Shown here: positions 11,656 to 21,879 of the stretch, in pieces
Layout of the letters: each line of letters begins with the position of its first letter
Numbering within the stretch: position 1 is the stretch's first letter
Source: Budorcas taxicolor
Taxonomy: Eukaryota > Chordata > Mammalia > Artiodactyla > Bovidae
Direction: 5' to 3'
Assembly: GCF_023091745.1 (NCBI RefSeq)
Contig: NC_068910.1
Span: 135,611,170-135,675,169, forward strand
DNA length: 64,000 nt
Position numbers and translations under genes: made by a program
The notes under the pieces: generated by a model
Databases searched by the model: none
Seen by the model: only the letters and a program-made list of their open reading frames with translations
Told to the model about the DNA's origin: nothing

Positions 11656-12003
11656 TTATAAAACTCTAGCCCTATACTGAGAACAAGTCAGTGGCAGACC
11701 CTGAGCTGGAGCTATGGCATCTAAAATATCTTCTGTTGATCCTTCTGTCGATCCTTCTGTCATCTTTAGTGAGTCAAATTTAGGCAGTCATTTAAGAGGT
11801 CAGTGTCCTTAGCAGGATTCTTTCAGGGACAGTGGATTTGGTATCCTTCCTGAATCAGAGTGATCATGAAATCTGAGTGCTAAACCAAAGCTGAGAAGCT
11901 GCACCCATGGTTTGTCACATGTTAGAGTCAAACTTTTTACCTCTGAAAAAAGGGAGATATAATCATTGAAAATTGCTACAGGAGATAAATGATAAAAGCT
12001 GGT
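11656..12003. other. Unassigned sequence
   Basis: Nothing recognised, apart from a short direct repeat of GATCCTTCTGT at about 11738-11761. Confidence 0.4.
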
Positions 12004-12446
12004 GCTATGGGTGATTGTGTCCCACCCCACCCTCCACATTCATATGTCAAAGTCCAGGCGCCTCAGAATGTGGCCTTTTTTGGAAATAGGGTTAGTGCAG
12101 GTGTAATTAGTTAAGATTATACTGGAATAGGGTGAGCCTCTAAACCATTGTTGCCTAAAAGGGTATATTTGGACACAGACATGCATAGAGGGAGACTACC
12201 ACGTGAAGAGAAAGGCAAAGATTAGGTGATTCAGCAGAAGTTACGGGATGTCAAAGATTGCCAGCAAAACTACCAGATGCTAGGAGAAAGAAGGCATGGA
12301 ACAGATTCCTCCCTCCCAACTCTTAGAAGGAACCAGCTCCGCCCACACTTTGATCTTGGACTTCTGGTCTCCAGAACAGAGAGAAGATAAATTTCTAAGT
12401 CACCCAGTGTGTGGTATTTTGCTATGGCAGACCTAGGAAACTAACA
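12004..12446 (+). repeat. MaLR-type LTR (MLT1-like)
   Basis: Shows the order of a mammalian apparent LTR: an ATGGGTGATTGTGTCC start, CATATGTCAAAGTCC, AATGTGGCCTTTTTTGGAAA, TTTGATCTTGGACTTCTGG, AGATAAATTTCTAAGTCACC and a GGCAGACCTAGGAAACTAA end. This is a solitary LTR; I see no internal retroviral genes around it. Confidence 0.8.
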
Positions 12447-12614
12447 TACTTGGTAAGTTTTTGCTCTACCAATTTTCTTATTTCTCTTTGGGAGCAACTT
12501 TGATGCTGTATTCTCTTGGTCACTGGATCAGCGGATAAGGCCAGGAACTGTTTTCGAGGGTGTTACAGATTCGTCGGAAGGTCTTTTGTCAGGTTTCATT
12601 GGTAACTCAGAGTT

Positions 12615-13090
12615 TATAAAGTACATAGCATAGTGGTTAAGGGCATGAATTCTGGAGTCAAGACTACCTGGACTCAACCCCAGTTCTACCATTTACTAGC
12701 TCTGTAACTTTGGAGAAGACATTTGATTTGCCTATGCCCCAGTTCTCTTCCCTGTGAAAGGAGGGTGCTAACTCCTATAAAGCAGTGGTCCCCAACCTTT
12801 TTGGCACCAAGGACTGGTTTCATGGAAGACTAAATTTTTCCACGGACCAGGAAGTGGGAAATGGTTTCGAGATGATTCAAGCACATTACATTTATTGTAT
12901 ACTTTATTACTATTTTTATTAAACTAGCTCCATCTCAAATCACCAGGCATTAGATCCCGGAGGTTGGGGGCTCCTGCTTTAAAGGATGTTGTGAGGTTGA
13001 AATGAAAGGCATGTTGAGCTGCTTTAGAACAGCACTGAGAACATATTATAGTAAGCATTCAGTACATTTCTTGTTATTATTATTGTTCTA
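12615..13090 (+). repeat. MIR SINE split by a hAT element
   Basis: AGCATAGTGGTTAAGGGCAT, CTGGAGTCAAGACTACCTGG and CATTTACTAGCTCTGTAAC are classic MIR. After the insertion the 3' part resumes at 12985 (GATGTTGTGAGGTTGAAATG). The two parts join at 12782/12985. Confidence 0.85.
12783..12976. mobile_element. Non-autonomous hAT DNA transposon inside MIR
   Basis: A 194-base unit with inverted ends CAGTGGTCCCCAACC and GGTTGGGGGCTCCTG (12 of 15 pairs). The 8-base duplication is CTATAAAG at 12775-12782 and CTTTAAAG at 12977-12984. The internal text GGCACCAAGGACTGGTTTC is a widespread mammalian hAT-like family whose exact name I do not assign. Confidence 0.8.
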
Positions 13091-14465
13091 TACTATATAA
13101 TAGGTAAATAACATTAGGAGTCAATCATAAGAGAAAAGCAATTTTTGTGTGTTCCTGTGTGTGTGTAAAAAATTTTTTTAAATTCATTTTGTCCTAAAAT
13201 AAGGAATATTTTTAAATATTCAAATCAATAGAAATTTCAGGTAGTTTAAACAAAAGAAGTTAATCAGACAGATACAGAGGTGTTTCACAGAGGTCAATGG
13301 CCAAAAGGCAGTTGAACTTCATAAGGGACTTGGACAAGGCAAGGGAAAAGAATTAGATGCTCAACAGTATCACCTCTTCCTCGCCTCTGAGACGTCGTTT
13401 CACTTTTTCTTTTCTGCATTGTTCACTTTGTGGAAAATGGCTGCCCATATCGCTCCTTCCAAGGATAAGATTGGACTCTTAGTCCCAATACCAAATCCCA
13501 AGGATAGGGACTCCACTTCCCACTCCTAGGTGTCCAGTCAGCTGTGATTGTGTGGTGGGTGGGAAGTGGGTTCACTAATACCCCGGAAGCTGCTAGGGTC
13601 CCAACTCTGTACCCAATGGCTGGGAGGGTGGGCAGGGTAACAGCAAAGAGAGGTTGGATACCACACAAACACTAATAAAGGTGCTTTGGCCATATGAAGA
13701 GTAGCACTTTTAGGGATTCTGAGGGGGGAACACAAAAGAGGCAGAAAGAGGTGAGGAGAATGAGAGATACAGAGAGGAGAGCAGGGCAACCCTGTGGGGA
13801 GGCTGAGGCTCACAGCGAAACAGCACCCGAGAGGACAGGCGGCTCCATGCCAGACTCAGCCCTGAGAGGCAACAGACACTGCCTGGGCAGCAGCGGCTGC
13901 ACCTTAGCAGGAGCTGGTTTGCTAAACCGAGGGTAAGAATAAAAAGCTCAGGTCTTTTGGATCTTGAAAAAAGAAACTATGATTCTTGCCTCATGCTTCT
14001 GTTCCCTGCTTTAAAGAGAGACGAAAGGCTGGTGAGGTTTGAAATCCAAAGAGAAAGCAAGCTCTGGGATCTGCTTTTTGTTTGGCTGATCTGGCTTCAT
14101 TAGCACCCAGCTGCATCTCCCGTGAGGAAGCACAAAGGTACGGTAAAGGACGAGTGTATTACGAAGTCTTGTCCTCTGCACGTCTCTCATTCAGGGCCCT
14201 ATCTGAGGTGGCTAGTGGAAAATTATGATCGTCTTTCTTATCTGTTTTTCCATCAGAATCATGACGGGAAGCAAGAATTAAATACCAAAAGTCTCTAGTG
14301 TAGGGAATTAATGTGGGGCTCGCCCTCCTCACTTGGGTGTTCATTCAGCTCTCGCACATCTATCCAGCACCTCCAGCATAGCCTGTATGGTGCCATGCTA
14401 GACTCCGTCCCCACACTCTTCATCCTCACAGGTGTTGTGCTTAATGCTTCTGAGCACCTGTGGTG
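13091..14465. other. Unassigned, partly GC-richer sequence
   Basis: No repeat or gene recognised. Open frames of 80-91 codons on both strands at 13423-13936 overlap one another, lack domain signatures and look like chance frames in purine-rich sequence. Confidence 0.4.
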
Positions 14466-14630
14466 TGCTTTCCCTACATCCTCTCATTTATTTATCACAA
14501 CAGCTCAATGGTACCCTTTCCCAAGAGAGACGCAAGTCTCTCAGAGGATAAGTGACTCGCTAAGTTTCAGCGTTGGGATTTGGACCCAGATCTCTGACTC
14601 AAAAGCCTGATTGCTTTCCACTCAAGGGGG
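14466..14630 (-). repeat. MIR fragment, antisense
   Basis: CATCCTCTCATTTATTTATC, GGATAAGTGACTCGCTAAG, TTGGGATTTGGACCCAGATC and AAAGCCTGATTGCTTTCCAC follow the antisense MIR order. Confidence 0.65.
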
Positions 14631-14925
14631 GGACGCAGATTCATGTCAACAGATAAACAACCTATAACTAGGTGAGTATACTCGAAGAGGCAGACACGAA
14701 TAGTGGTGGTGGCGGGATCACAGAGACACTCTGACAGCTGCTTTATTTGTCAGGATGGTGGGGGTCAGGGGTGGGGAGGAGATGGAAGGGGCACAGCTCA
14801 CATCCGTGCTCTCAAGCCACATGCAGCGTCTGTGCTTCCTCTCTCACGTCTATGAACTGTCCCCTTGTGCCCTGCCTGGTAGTTATGATCAGCAATAACT
14901 ACATAACCCTTAACCTGTGTCTGGG

Positions 14926-15104
14926 TTGCCAGGTCAAATACAGGGTGCCCAGTGAAATGTGAATTTCAGATAAATGAATAATTTAGTATAAGTATGCCCC
15001 AATGTTGCATAAGATAAACTTATGCTAAAGAATTATTCATTGTTTATCTGAGATTCAAATTTCACTGGATGTCCTGCATTTTTATTTGCTGAATCTGGCA
15101 ACTT
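14926..15104. repeat. Long imperfect palindrome (about 180 bases)
   Basis: The left arm begins GTTGCCAGGTCAAATACAGG and runs through TGAATTTCAGATAAATGAAT; the right arm reads the reverse, ATTCATTGTTTATCTGAGATT and ending TGAATCTGGCAAC. Only a few bases separate the arms near 15010. It looks like an old palindromic mammalian repeat, probably a DNA-transposon derivative, but I do not name the family. Confidence 0.65.
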
Positions 15105-15898
15105 TAAACCCATCCAGAGACCTCTTGCTTGGTCCTGACTGTCAGCAGCCATACCTGTCTCATCTCTTGGCTTTTCTGTGTAGCATCCTGACGGCAGCCT
15201 GGCTCTGGGCCCCTGGGCTCCACCCAAGCCTTCCTCATCTGCTGTTGTACATGCCCCAGCATGAGAGTGGGGTCTGCTACTGCTGCAGAGAAAAGCTCTC
15301 ATCATATTTTCTTGCTTTGTTTCCTCTGATAGCACTTCCCTGGCACCATACTGGCAGGCTGGCAGAGTAGGCAGAGCATCCAGGTAGAAATTGGCAGAAC
15401 TTCATCTCAAAGGACGTGGCCCAAGAGGAGAAAATGTTGGAACAGTGGAAGTCTATGGCCTAAACTCAAAGCACAGATTGTTATAAATACCTTTCACTTT
15501 GTAGGTTGCAAAAAGCAGGAGCTTTTGGTTACTTGATCCTTTCCTCAGTTATCACTCCTGATCCCTCTTTCTCCTTTCCCCTATTCAGATATTTCCTAAG
15601 GAACTACTATGATTGCCACACTATCAGGCAGGTAGAGATGAGTAAAACTTTGTCCTCAAGGATCTCATGACCGACCAAGGAAGCCAAGATCTGCCTAAAT
15701 AGCTGTAATGTACAGTAGAAAATAATAACACCTAAGGGAAGTGCAGAGAGAAAGCTGTGGGACTTTAGAAGAAGTGGGTGAGGGAGAGGTTCAACCCAAG
15801 CACCTTCATGGAGGAGGTATCTTTTGAACATACCCTCAAAGGATAAATTGTACTCAAACATCTCTCAATTTACTAAAGAGCAAATTGTTGAACACTAG
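15105..15898. other. Unassigned sequence
   Basis: No repeat or gene that I can support. Short open frames at 15033-15370 and 15607-15861 have no recognisable domains. Confidence 0.4.
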
Positions 15899-16032
15899 TT
15901 GGAGAAGGAAATGGCAACCCATTCTAGTGTTCTTGCCTGGAGAAGCGCAGGGATGTGAGAGCCTGGTGGGCTGCCATCTATGAGGTCGCACAGAGTCGGA
16001 CACAACTGAAGCGACTTAGCAGTAGCAGCAGT
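15899..16032 (+). repeat. Bov-A2 second monomer
   Basis: TTGGAGAAGGAAATGGCAAC to GACACAACTGAAGCGACTTA, then a short (AGC/AGT) tail. Confidence 0.88.
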
Positions 16033-16269
16033 TCATTAATAGCAGTTTACAGTTTGTCAAACCACCACTTCACTAAAATCTTGTTCTAATTATTTATAGA
16101 ATTTGTAGCAAATTGTGTTTTACCAAGGCTTCCAAATATTGTTCATTATTATTTTAAAGCATCTCAGGCAATGTTCATGTCCCAGATGTCAAAAATATCA
16201 TAAAGTTGATTTCTCTCTTCCACCCAATTTTATTTTTTTAATAACTAAAAATTGTATGAGCCTCAGGTG

Positions 16270-17125
16270 TAGTAATTCGACATCTGTATTCATTACAAAG
16301 TGATCACCATCACAAGTCTAGCTGCCATCTATCACCGTACAGTTGACCCCCTTCACTCATTTTGCCTACCCCTTAACCCTCTTCTCTGGCAACCACCAAT
16401 CTATTCTCTATCTGTAAATCTATTTTTGTTTCATCTTGTTTGTTCATCCATTTTGTTTTTTTAGGCTCTGCATATGAGTGAAATCATATGATATTTGTCT
16501 TTCTCCACCTGAATAGTTCGCTTTGCATAGTACTTTCAAGGTCCATTCATGTTGCCACAAATGGCAAGACTTCATTCTTTTTTCATGACTGAATAGCACG
16601 CCGTTGTATATATACCGTACCTTCTTTATCTGTTCATCCATCAGTGACTACTTGTTTCCATATCTCGGCTGTTGTAAATAATGCTACAGTGAACTTGGTG
16701 GTGCATACATCTTTTCAAATTTGTGTTTTCAGGTTCTTTAGATAAATACTCAGAAGTGAAATAGCTGGGTCATACAGTGTGGGTTTCCCTAGTGACTCAA
16801 ATGGTGCAGAATCTGCCTGCAATGCAGGAGACTCAGGTTTGATCCCTGGGTCAGGAAGATCCCCTGGAGAAGGGAATGGCTACTCACTCCAGTATTCTTG
16901 CGTGGAGAATTCCATAGACAAAGGAGGCTGGGAGAAGAGGGGAGCTACAGTCCGTGGGGTTGCAAAGAGTCAGACAGGACTGAGCAACTTTCATGTCTTT
17001 TCAAATTCGTGTTTTCATGTTCTTCAGATAAATACCCAGAAATAGAATATCTGGGTCATATAGTAGTTCTAATCCTAATTTTTTGATGAATTTCCATATT
17101 ATTTTCCATCGTGGCTACACCAATT
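16270..17125 (-). repeat. L1M-type 3' region with a SINE and a local duplication
   Basis: The antisense L1 order is clear: GTGATCACCATCACAAGTC, CTTCACTCATTTTGCCTACC, AGTGAAATCATATGATATTT, GTCCATTCATGTTGCC, TGGGTCATACAGT. A Bov-tA sits at 16780-16993. The segment just before it (16706-16779) is repeated just after it (about 16994-17067) at roughly 88% identity. Confidence 0.8.
16780..16993 (+). repeat. Bov-tA SINE inside L1
   Basis: GTGGGTTTCCCTAGTGACTC to CAGACAGGACTGAGCAACTT. It contains a short insertion, GGAGAAGAGG, near 16931. Confidence 0.88.
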
Positions 17126-17242
17126 TACAGATTAGTAAGTGGAACCCCTATCACCTATGGTCCATATGACTGTCAATCTGATAATTTTGCACTGTTTTTT
17201 GGGTTAAGTCTGTGCATGAGCCCTTTAAAAATGGGTTTTCCA

Positions 17243-17455
17243 GATTGGAGAGCTTCCCAGGTGGCTCAGTGGTAAAGAATCTGCCTGCCAATGAGGAGCC
17301 ACAGGAGATGCAAGTTTGATCCCTGTGTCAGGAAGATCCCTGGAGAAGGAAATGGCAATGCACTCCAGTATTCTTGCCTGGAAAATTCCACAGGCAGAGC
17401 CTGGCGGGCTACAGTCCATGTGGTCACAAATAGTCAGGCACGACTGAGCACACAC
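17243..17455 (+). repeat. Bov-tA SINE at the 5' edge of an L1 insertion
   Basis: GAGCTTCCCAGGTGGCTCAG to GGCACGACTGAGCAC. Together with the following L1 3' end it lies between two copies of TGGGTTTTCCA (17232-17242 and 17733-17743). Confidence 0.85.
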
Positions 17456-17475
17456 ATGCACTGTCCATATTGGTG

Positions 17476-17732
17476 GTTTTGCCAACCGGGAGGGGTTCGG
17501 GGGAGAGATGGAGTGGGAGGTTAGGGTTAGCAGATGTAAGCTTTTATAAATAGACTGGATAAACAACAAGGTCCTATTATATAACATAGAAATATATTCA
17601 CTATCCTCTGATATAATAGAATACTTTAAAAATAATGTGTATGTATTTGTATAACTGAATCACTTTGCTATATAGCAGTAATTAACATTGTAAATCAACT
17701 ATACTTCAATTAAATAAAAAACAGGAGAAAAG
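17476..17732 (+). mobile_element. L1 3' end of ruminant type
   Basis: GATGGAGTGGGAGGTTAGGG, CTGGATAAACAACAAGGTCC, GTATAACTGAATCACTTTGC and AACATTGTAAATCAACTATA lead to the A-rich tail at about 17710-17732. This is the 3' UTR of a relatively young L1. The insertion ends at a clear target duplication. Confidence 0.85.
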
Positions 17733-17744
17733 TGGGTTTTCCAT

Positions 17745-18240
17745 TACCTGAATTTCTATAGTTTTGCTGAACATATTTTCCACTGTTTTTTCAAAGCCAA
17801 GTGTTTGGGGTGCTTGACTGACTTTCTCTCCAATGTAGGATCTAATGGTTGATGTGGAGCTATAATCCCTTGCTCCTTGGGGAAAAGATTCATACCTTTG
17901 TGATCCCTCTGAGTGAGGATCACTGCAGCTGGGGTGTGCGTTTTCCCTTGATGAGCCCGTCTCTCTGCTTCTATGACCTGTCTTGATGCTGTCATTTTAG
18001 CCTTCGTTGTATGAGTTCTAGTCATCCAGTTTTCAGATTTCCTACTGAGTGTATTCTTCCATATGTAGTTGTAGATCTCTTGTGCCCATGGGATGGGGTG
18101 AGTTCAGGATCTGGATACAATACTGTTTTGAACCTTCTCCTTTCTGATGAATAGCTTCCAACCAACTTTAAATTCATTTCTCTGTATCCTTGGACTTCTG
18201 CGACTCCACTGACTTGATTCCCACACACTTTTCTGCAGGC
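17745..18240. other. Unassigned sequence
   Basis: No element recognised. Overlapping short frames on the minus strand lack domains. Confidence 0.4.
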
Positions 18241-19130
18241 ACATACTTGAAGCTTTCTCTATCTTATGACTATTCCTGTGTAATTTTGACATTTTTAAAA
18301 TAAGCAGAATAATAAAGAGAATAACAACAAACACCCACTGTTTAGCTTTAACAAATCTTAACATTTTGCCATATGTGCTTAAGATAATTTTTCCCCAGAA
18401 ACAAAATATTATAGATACAGTTGAAGCCCCTGTATTCCCTTGCCTGTGATTTGATTCCTTTCCTTTCCAGAATCTGACTTCTCATTCCCATGTTAATTTT
18501 TATACTTGGCTTCCCTGGTGGCTCAGAGGTTAAAGCATCTGCCTGGAATGCTGGAGACCCGGGTTCGATCCCTGGGTTGGAAAGATCCCCTGGAGAAGGA
18601 AATGGCAACCCACTCCAGTACTCTTGCCTGGAGAATCCCATGGAGGGAGGAGCCTAGTAGGCTACAGTCCATGGGGTCGCAAAGAGTCGGACACGACTGA
18701 GCAACTTCACTTCACTTCTACATATACATGATTCCACGAAAGTTTACCATTGTTTTGCATATTTAAAAACTATATATGTATGTACATACATATCATAATA
18801 CTGTTTACATCCTTCTGTAATGCTATATCCTTACGATTTATCCATACCTAAACAGAGATGTTAACTCATTTTAGATTTCTCTACAGTATTCATCTTACAA
18901 ATAACTACAATATATTCATTCTTCTGTTGACGAATGGGTTATTTCCAATTTTTTATTATTACAAACAAAGCTTGACTGTGTTATGTATATATGCTATAGT
19001 CTATCTAGAATATATTAGAAATGGCATTCTATAGGTTATACTCATCTTCACCTTTGTTAGGTGTTGCCTAATTAATTATCAAAACATTTGGCCCAATTTA
19101 CTCTCACTAGCAATATTTCTGTTTATCAAG
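18241..19130 (-). repeat. Old L1 3' region, split by Bov-tA
   Basis: AACATTTTGCCATATGTGCT before the SINE, and TTACATCCTTCTGTAATGCT, GACGAATGGGTTATTTCCAA and TTTGTTAGGTGTTGCCTAAT after it, are typical of antisense old L1 UTR. The subfamily is not assigned. Confidence 0.6.
18507..18712 (+). repeat. Bov-tA SINE
   Basis: TGGCTTCCCTGGTGGCTCAG to GACACGACTGAGCAACTTCA, near consensus throughout, so probably young. Confidence 0.92.
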
Positions 19131-19327
19131 CAGTCAAGGTCAAACCCCACAGATAATGGTACAGGCATGTGTCACCCTGCAGTTATAAGGGAATGCAGGT
19201 CATGCATGTGGTACCACAGACACTGACCATTCCCTGAGGAAGTGTGCTCAGGCCAGGCACAGCTGGACACACTATGCATTGTGTACAGGAGAGGGACTAC
19301 ACACTTCCTGTGACCTCACGCATTTAC
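19131..19327. other. Unassigned sequence
   Basis: Contains TCACCCTGCAGTTATAAGG and similar unique text. No element recognised. Confidence 0.35.
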
Positions 19328-19395
19328 AGGGGAGTATGGGGTCGCACAGAGTCGGACACGACTGAAGTGACTTAGCAGCAGCAGCAGCAGCAGCG
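19328..19395 (+). repeat. Bov-A2 tail fragment with (AGC)n
   Basis: ATGGGGTCGCACAGAGTCGG to GAAGTGACTTAGC, then about six AGC units. Only the last 70 bases of the SINE are present. Confidence 0.85.
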
Positions 19396-19774
19396 TGGAG
19401 GAATCAGAATCATCTGAACAAGCTGTCTTTATAATTAAGATTTTAGCCTTGCTGGCATGAGTAATGCATCAAAAACAGTCCAATAATTCAGAAAATTTGT
19501 AGACTGGGCTATGTGGTCCTCCCTGAGAGCCTGCTCGTTGGTAGGCTGCCTGAAAGAGGCTCACAGCAGTCATCCAGTAGACTGTTGGTTTCTCTCTCTA
19601 TGTTACACTTCTGCCCCCGAAGTCTTGTTAAACACAGGACTCCTGACACAGGGAAGGTATCGGTTGACAGCACTGTGACAAATGCGCATCAAAGGCTGTG
19701 AAAGACAGAAAAGATACTTCAGACTTCTTGTCCACATCTGTGATTCAAAGGAAGAAAGGGCGTTTTAACATTTT
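19396..19774. other. Unassigned sequence
   Basis: A 62-codon + strand frame at 19513-19701 has no domain. No repeat recognised. Confidence 0.35.
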
Positions 19775-20050
19775 TAATATAGGTCTTTATTGAGAACTTT
19801 TTGTTTTGGAGAAAGTAGAAATATTATTATTTTAAAATATGATTAACTTATTATCCTAGTCCTATTTATTAAATAGCTTATGCTTTCTTCCACTGATTTG
19901 CAATAATATCCCCTTCATCACTTACCAAGTTTTCATACATACATAATGAGTTTGAGGGCTCCCTCTTCTATTCCTTTGGTTTATATCTCTACAATAGGCT
20001 AATACCATATAGTCATATTCTTACTTTATTGTCAATCTTCATTGTTGAAA
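19775..20050 (-). repeat. Possible old L1 fragment, antisense
   Basis: AATATAGGTCTTTATTGAGA and TTTGGTTTATATCTCTACAA resemble antisense L1 or HAL1 text. The match is from memory and weak. Confidence 0.35.
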
Positions 20051-20879
20051 GAGTAAGTTCCTTATCCTTGTGATTTTTAACAATTGTTTTGGTTTTTCTT
20101 GTTCTTTTGTTCTTCTGTGTAAATGTTATATCTAACCTGTCAAGTTATCTGAAAGTTCTATTGTGATGTCAGAAAATATAAATCAATATACATGTTTAAT
20201 TAACAGATTAGGGAAGAAATGATATTAAAAAACAACTTTATGATAAAGTGTATTTTCATCCATGATCATGGTATAGCTTGTCATCTTTTATGACCTTCAG
20301 TATTATCTTTGAGGGTATGATAATTAGATAGGGCTTTCCACTTGGATTTGGAAAAATTGAGAAATAAAGGAGTAGTACTTAGGAGACAAAAAATACTATG
20401 TTTCATTGATGGAGACCAGGTTAGAGAATATAGTTTTAGGTCAGATAGTCAAGTTCTTGGTACTAAATATTAGTAGGCATTCAAAAGATTTATACAAAAG
20501 ATCTCATAGATATAGCTATGTACAGGACACTGTCAGCAATTTGCTCCCCAAGAAGAAGAAAAAAAGAGCTGAACCTAGCATGTCCAAATTATTCTTCCTA
20601 AATTTACTACTTAATAACACTTAGTACTCCAAGAGGCAAAAGAAGGAAAGAGGCAGAGAAATTAGGAGTGTTTGTTAACCAGTAGAGCTCCTTTCAAATG
20701 GATGGAAATCTTACTAGTAGGAAAGAAATATTCTTTCTTTATATTATATACCTTATATAAGGTGTTGGTCTTTTAAAATTGAGAATGAAATTAGTTCCTC
20801 ATTACATTTTTTCATCAGTTATGGGGATATAGGAATTCTTTTGATTTATCTATGATGAACTCATTTTCAGCAGGCTTAG
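20051..20879. other. Unassigned AT-rich sequence
   Basis: No convincing gene or repeat. A 72-codon frame at 20406-20624 contains a lysine run from AAG/AAA repeats and no domain. Confidence 0.4.
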
Positions 20880-21050
20880 AACCATCTTATGAGGTAAGTA
20901 ATGTTATTATCCCTCTTTTAGATAAAGAAATTGAGGCAACAGAGTTTAAATAACTTGTCAAGGTCACAGATCTGGGATACGGCAGAGTCTGGCTCTGGTC
21001 TAGGCAGTCTAGTTCCAGAGTTATCACTCGGCATCGCCACGCAGACTTCT
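20880..21050 (-). repeat. MIR fragment, antisense
   Basis: TTATCCCTCTTTTAGATAAAG, AAATTGAGGCAACAGAG and AACTTGTCAAGGTCACAGAT are the antisense MIR core. Confidence 0.75.
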
Positions 21051-21197
21051 TTCACACGAATTTGTGGTATCCATTGTATGACAGACCCATCATTTATTTT
21101 TCCAATCTTTACTGATGAACATTTAGTTTATTTCCAGTCTTTCCTTATTACAGATAGACTGCAATGGGTAACCTTATACATGTGTCAACTTAAAAAA

Positions 21198-21358
21198 AAA
21201 ACAAAACTTATTTGTCTGCTCTCCGTCTTAGTTGTATCACGCCAGGTCCTCAGTTTTCATTGCGGCATGTGGGATCTACTTCCAGGACGAGAGATGGAAC
21301 CCGGCCCTCTGCATTGGGAGCATGGAGTCTTAGCCACTGGACCACCAGAGAAATCGCC
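21198..21358 (-). repeat. CHR-type SINE, short copy
   Basis: Reads GCGGCATGTGGGATCTACTT, GATGGAACCCGGCCC and TTAGCCACTGGACCACCAG, the reverse of the SINE head. Confidence 0.8.
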
Positions 21359-21879
21359 ATATGTCATCTTTTTTACATGAAATAAATTTCTAGCATGACA
21401 AAATGTCCTAGGCTCCTCTGGCACTTTTCCAGACCTGAAATCAATTGTTTTATCAAGAAGCCTGGTTCTTTTAGCGGGGAATGACATTTAGAAACCAGTA
21501 TCTGGGCACTCAACAGGTATCTTTTCCTGAGGCTCTCTTTATCTTTGAATGTCTAGAAAATGTCTTCATTTTGCCCTAATGCTTGAATGAGTGTGACTAG
21601 TGAAACAAATTCTAAGTTAGCAATTCCTTTTCCTTAGCTCTTTGAAAATAGCACTGTTGTCTGGCAGGATAAGAACTTTGCTGTCAGTTTAACTCTCTCT
21701 TCTCTATAGCTAATCTTTTCTTCCATTATGGCTATTAAATCTTTTTCTTTATACTTATTATTGTACAATTTCACTTCAATGTAACCAGATATGAATTTAT
21801 TTTTACTTATCTTGCTTGATACTCACCATGTGCATTTCATATGGAGACTCATATTTTTCTTCAATTCTAAAAAACTTTC

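Noticed and set aside
12004..12446. Possible endogenous retrovirus
   Set aside because: Only one MaLR-type LTR is present; no gag, pol or env remains nearby.
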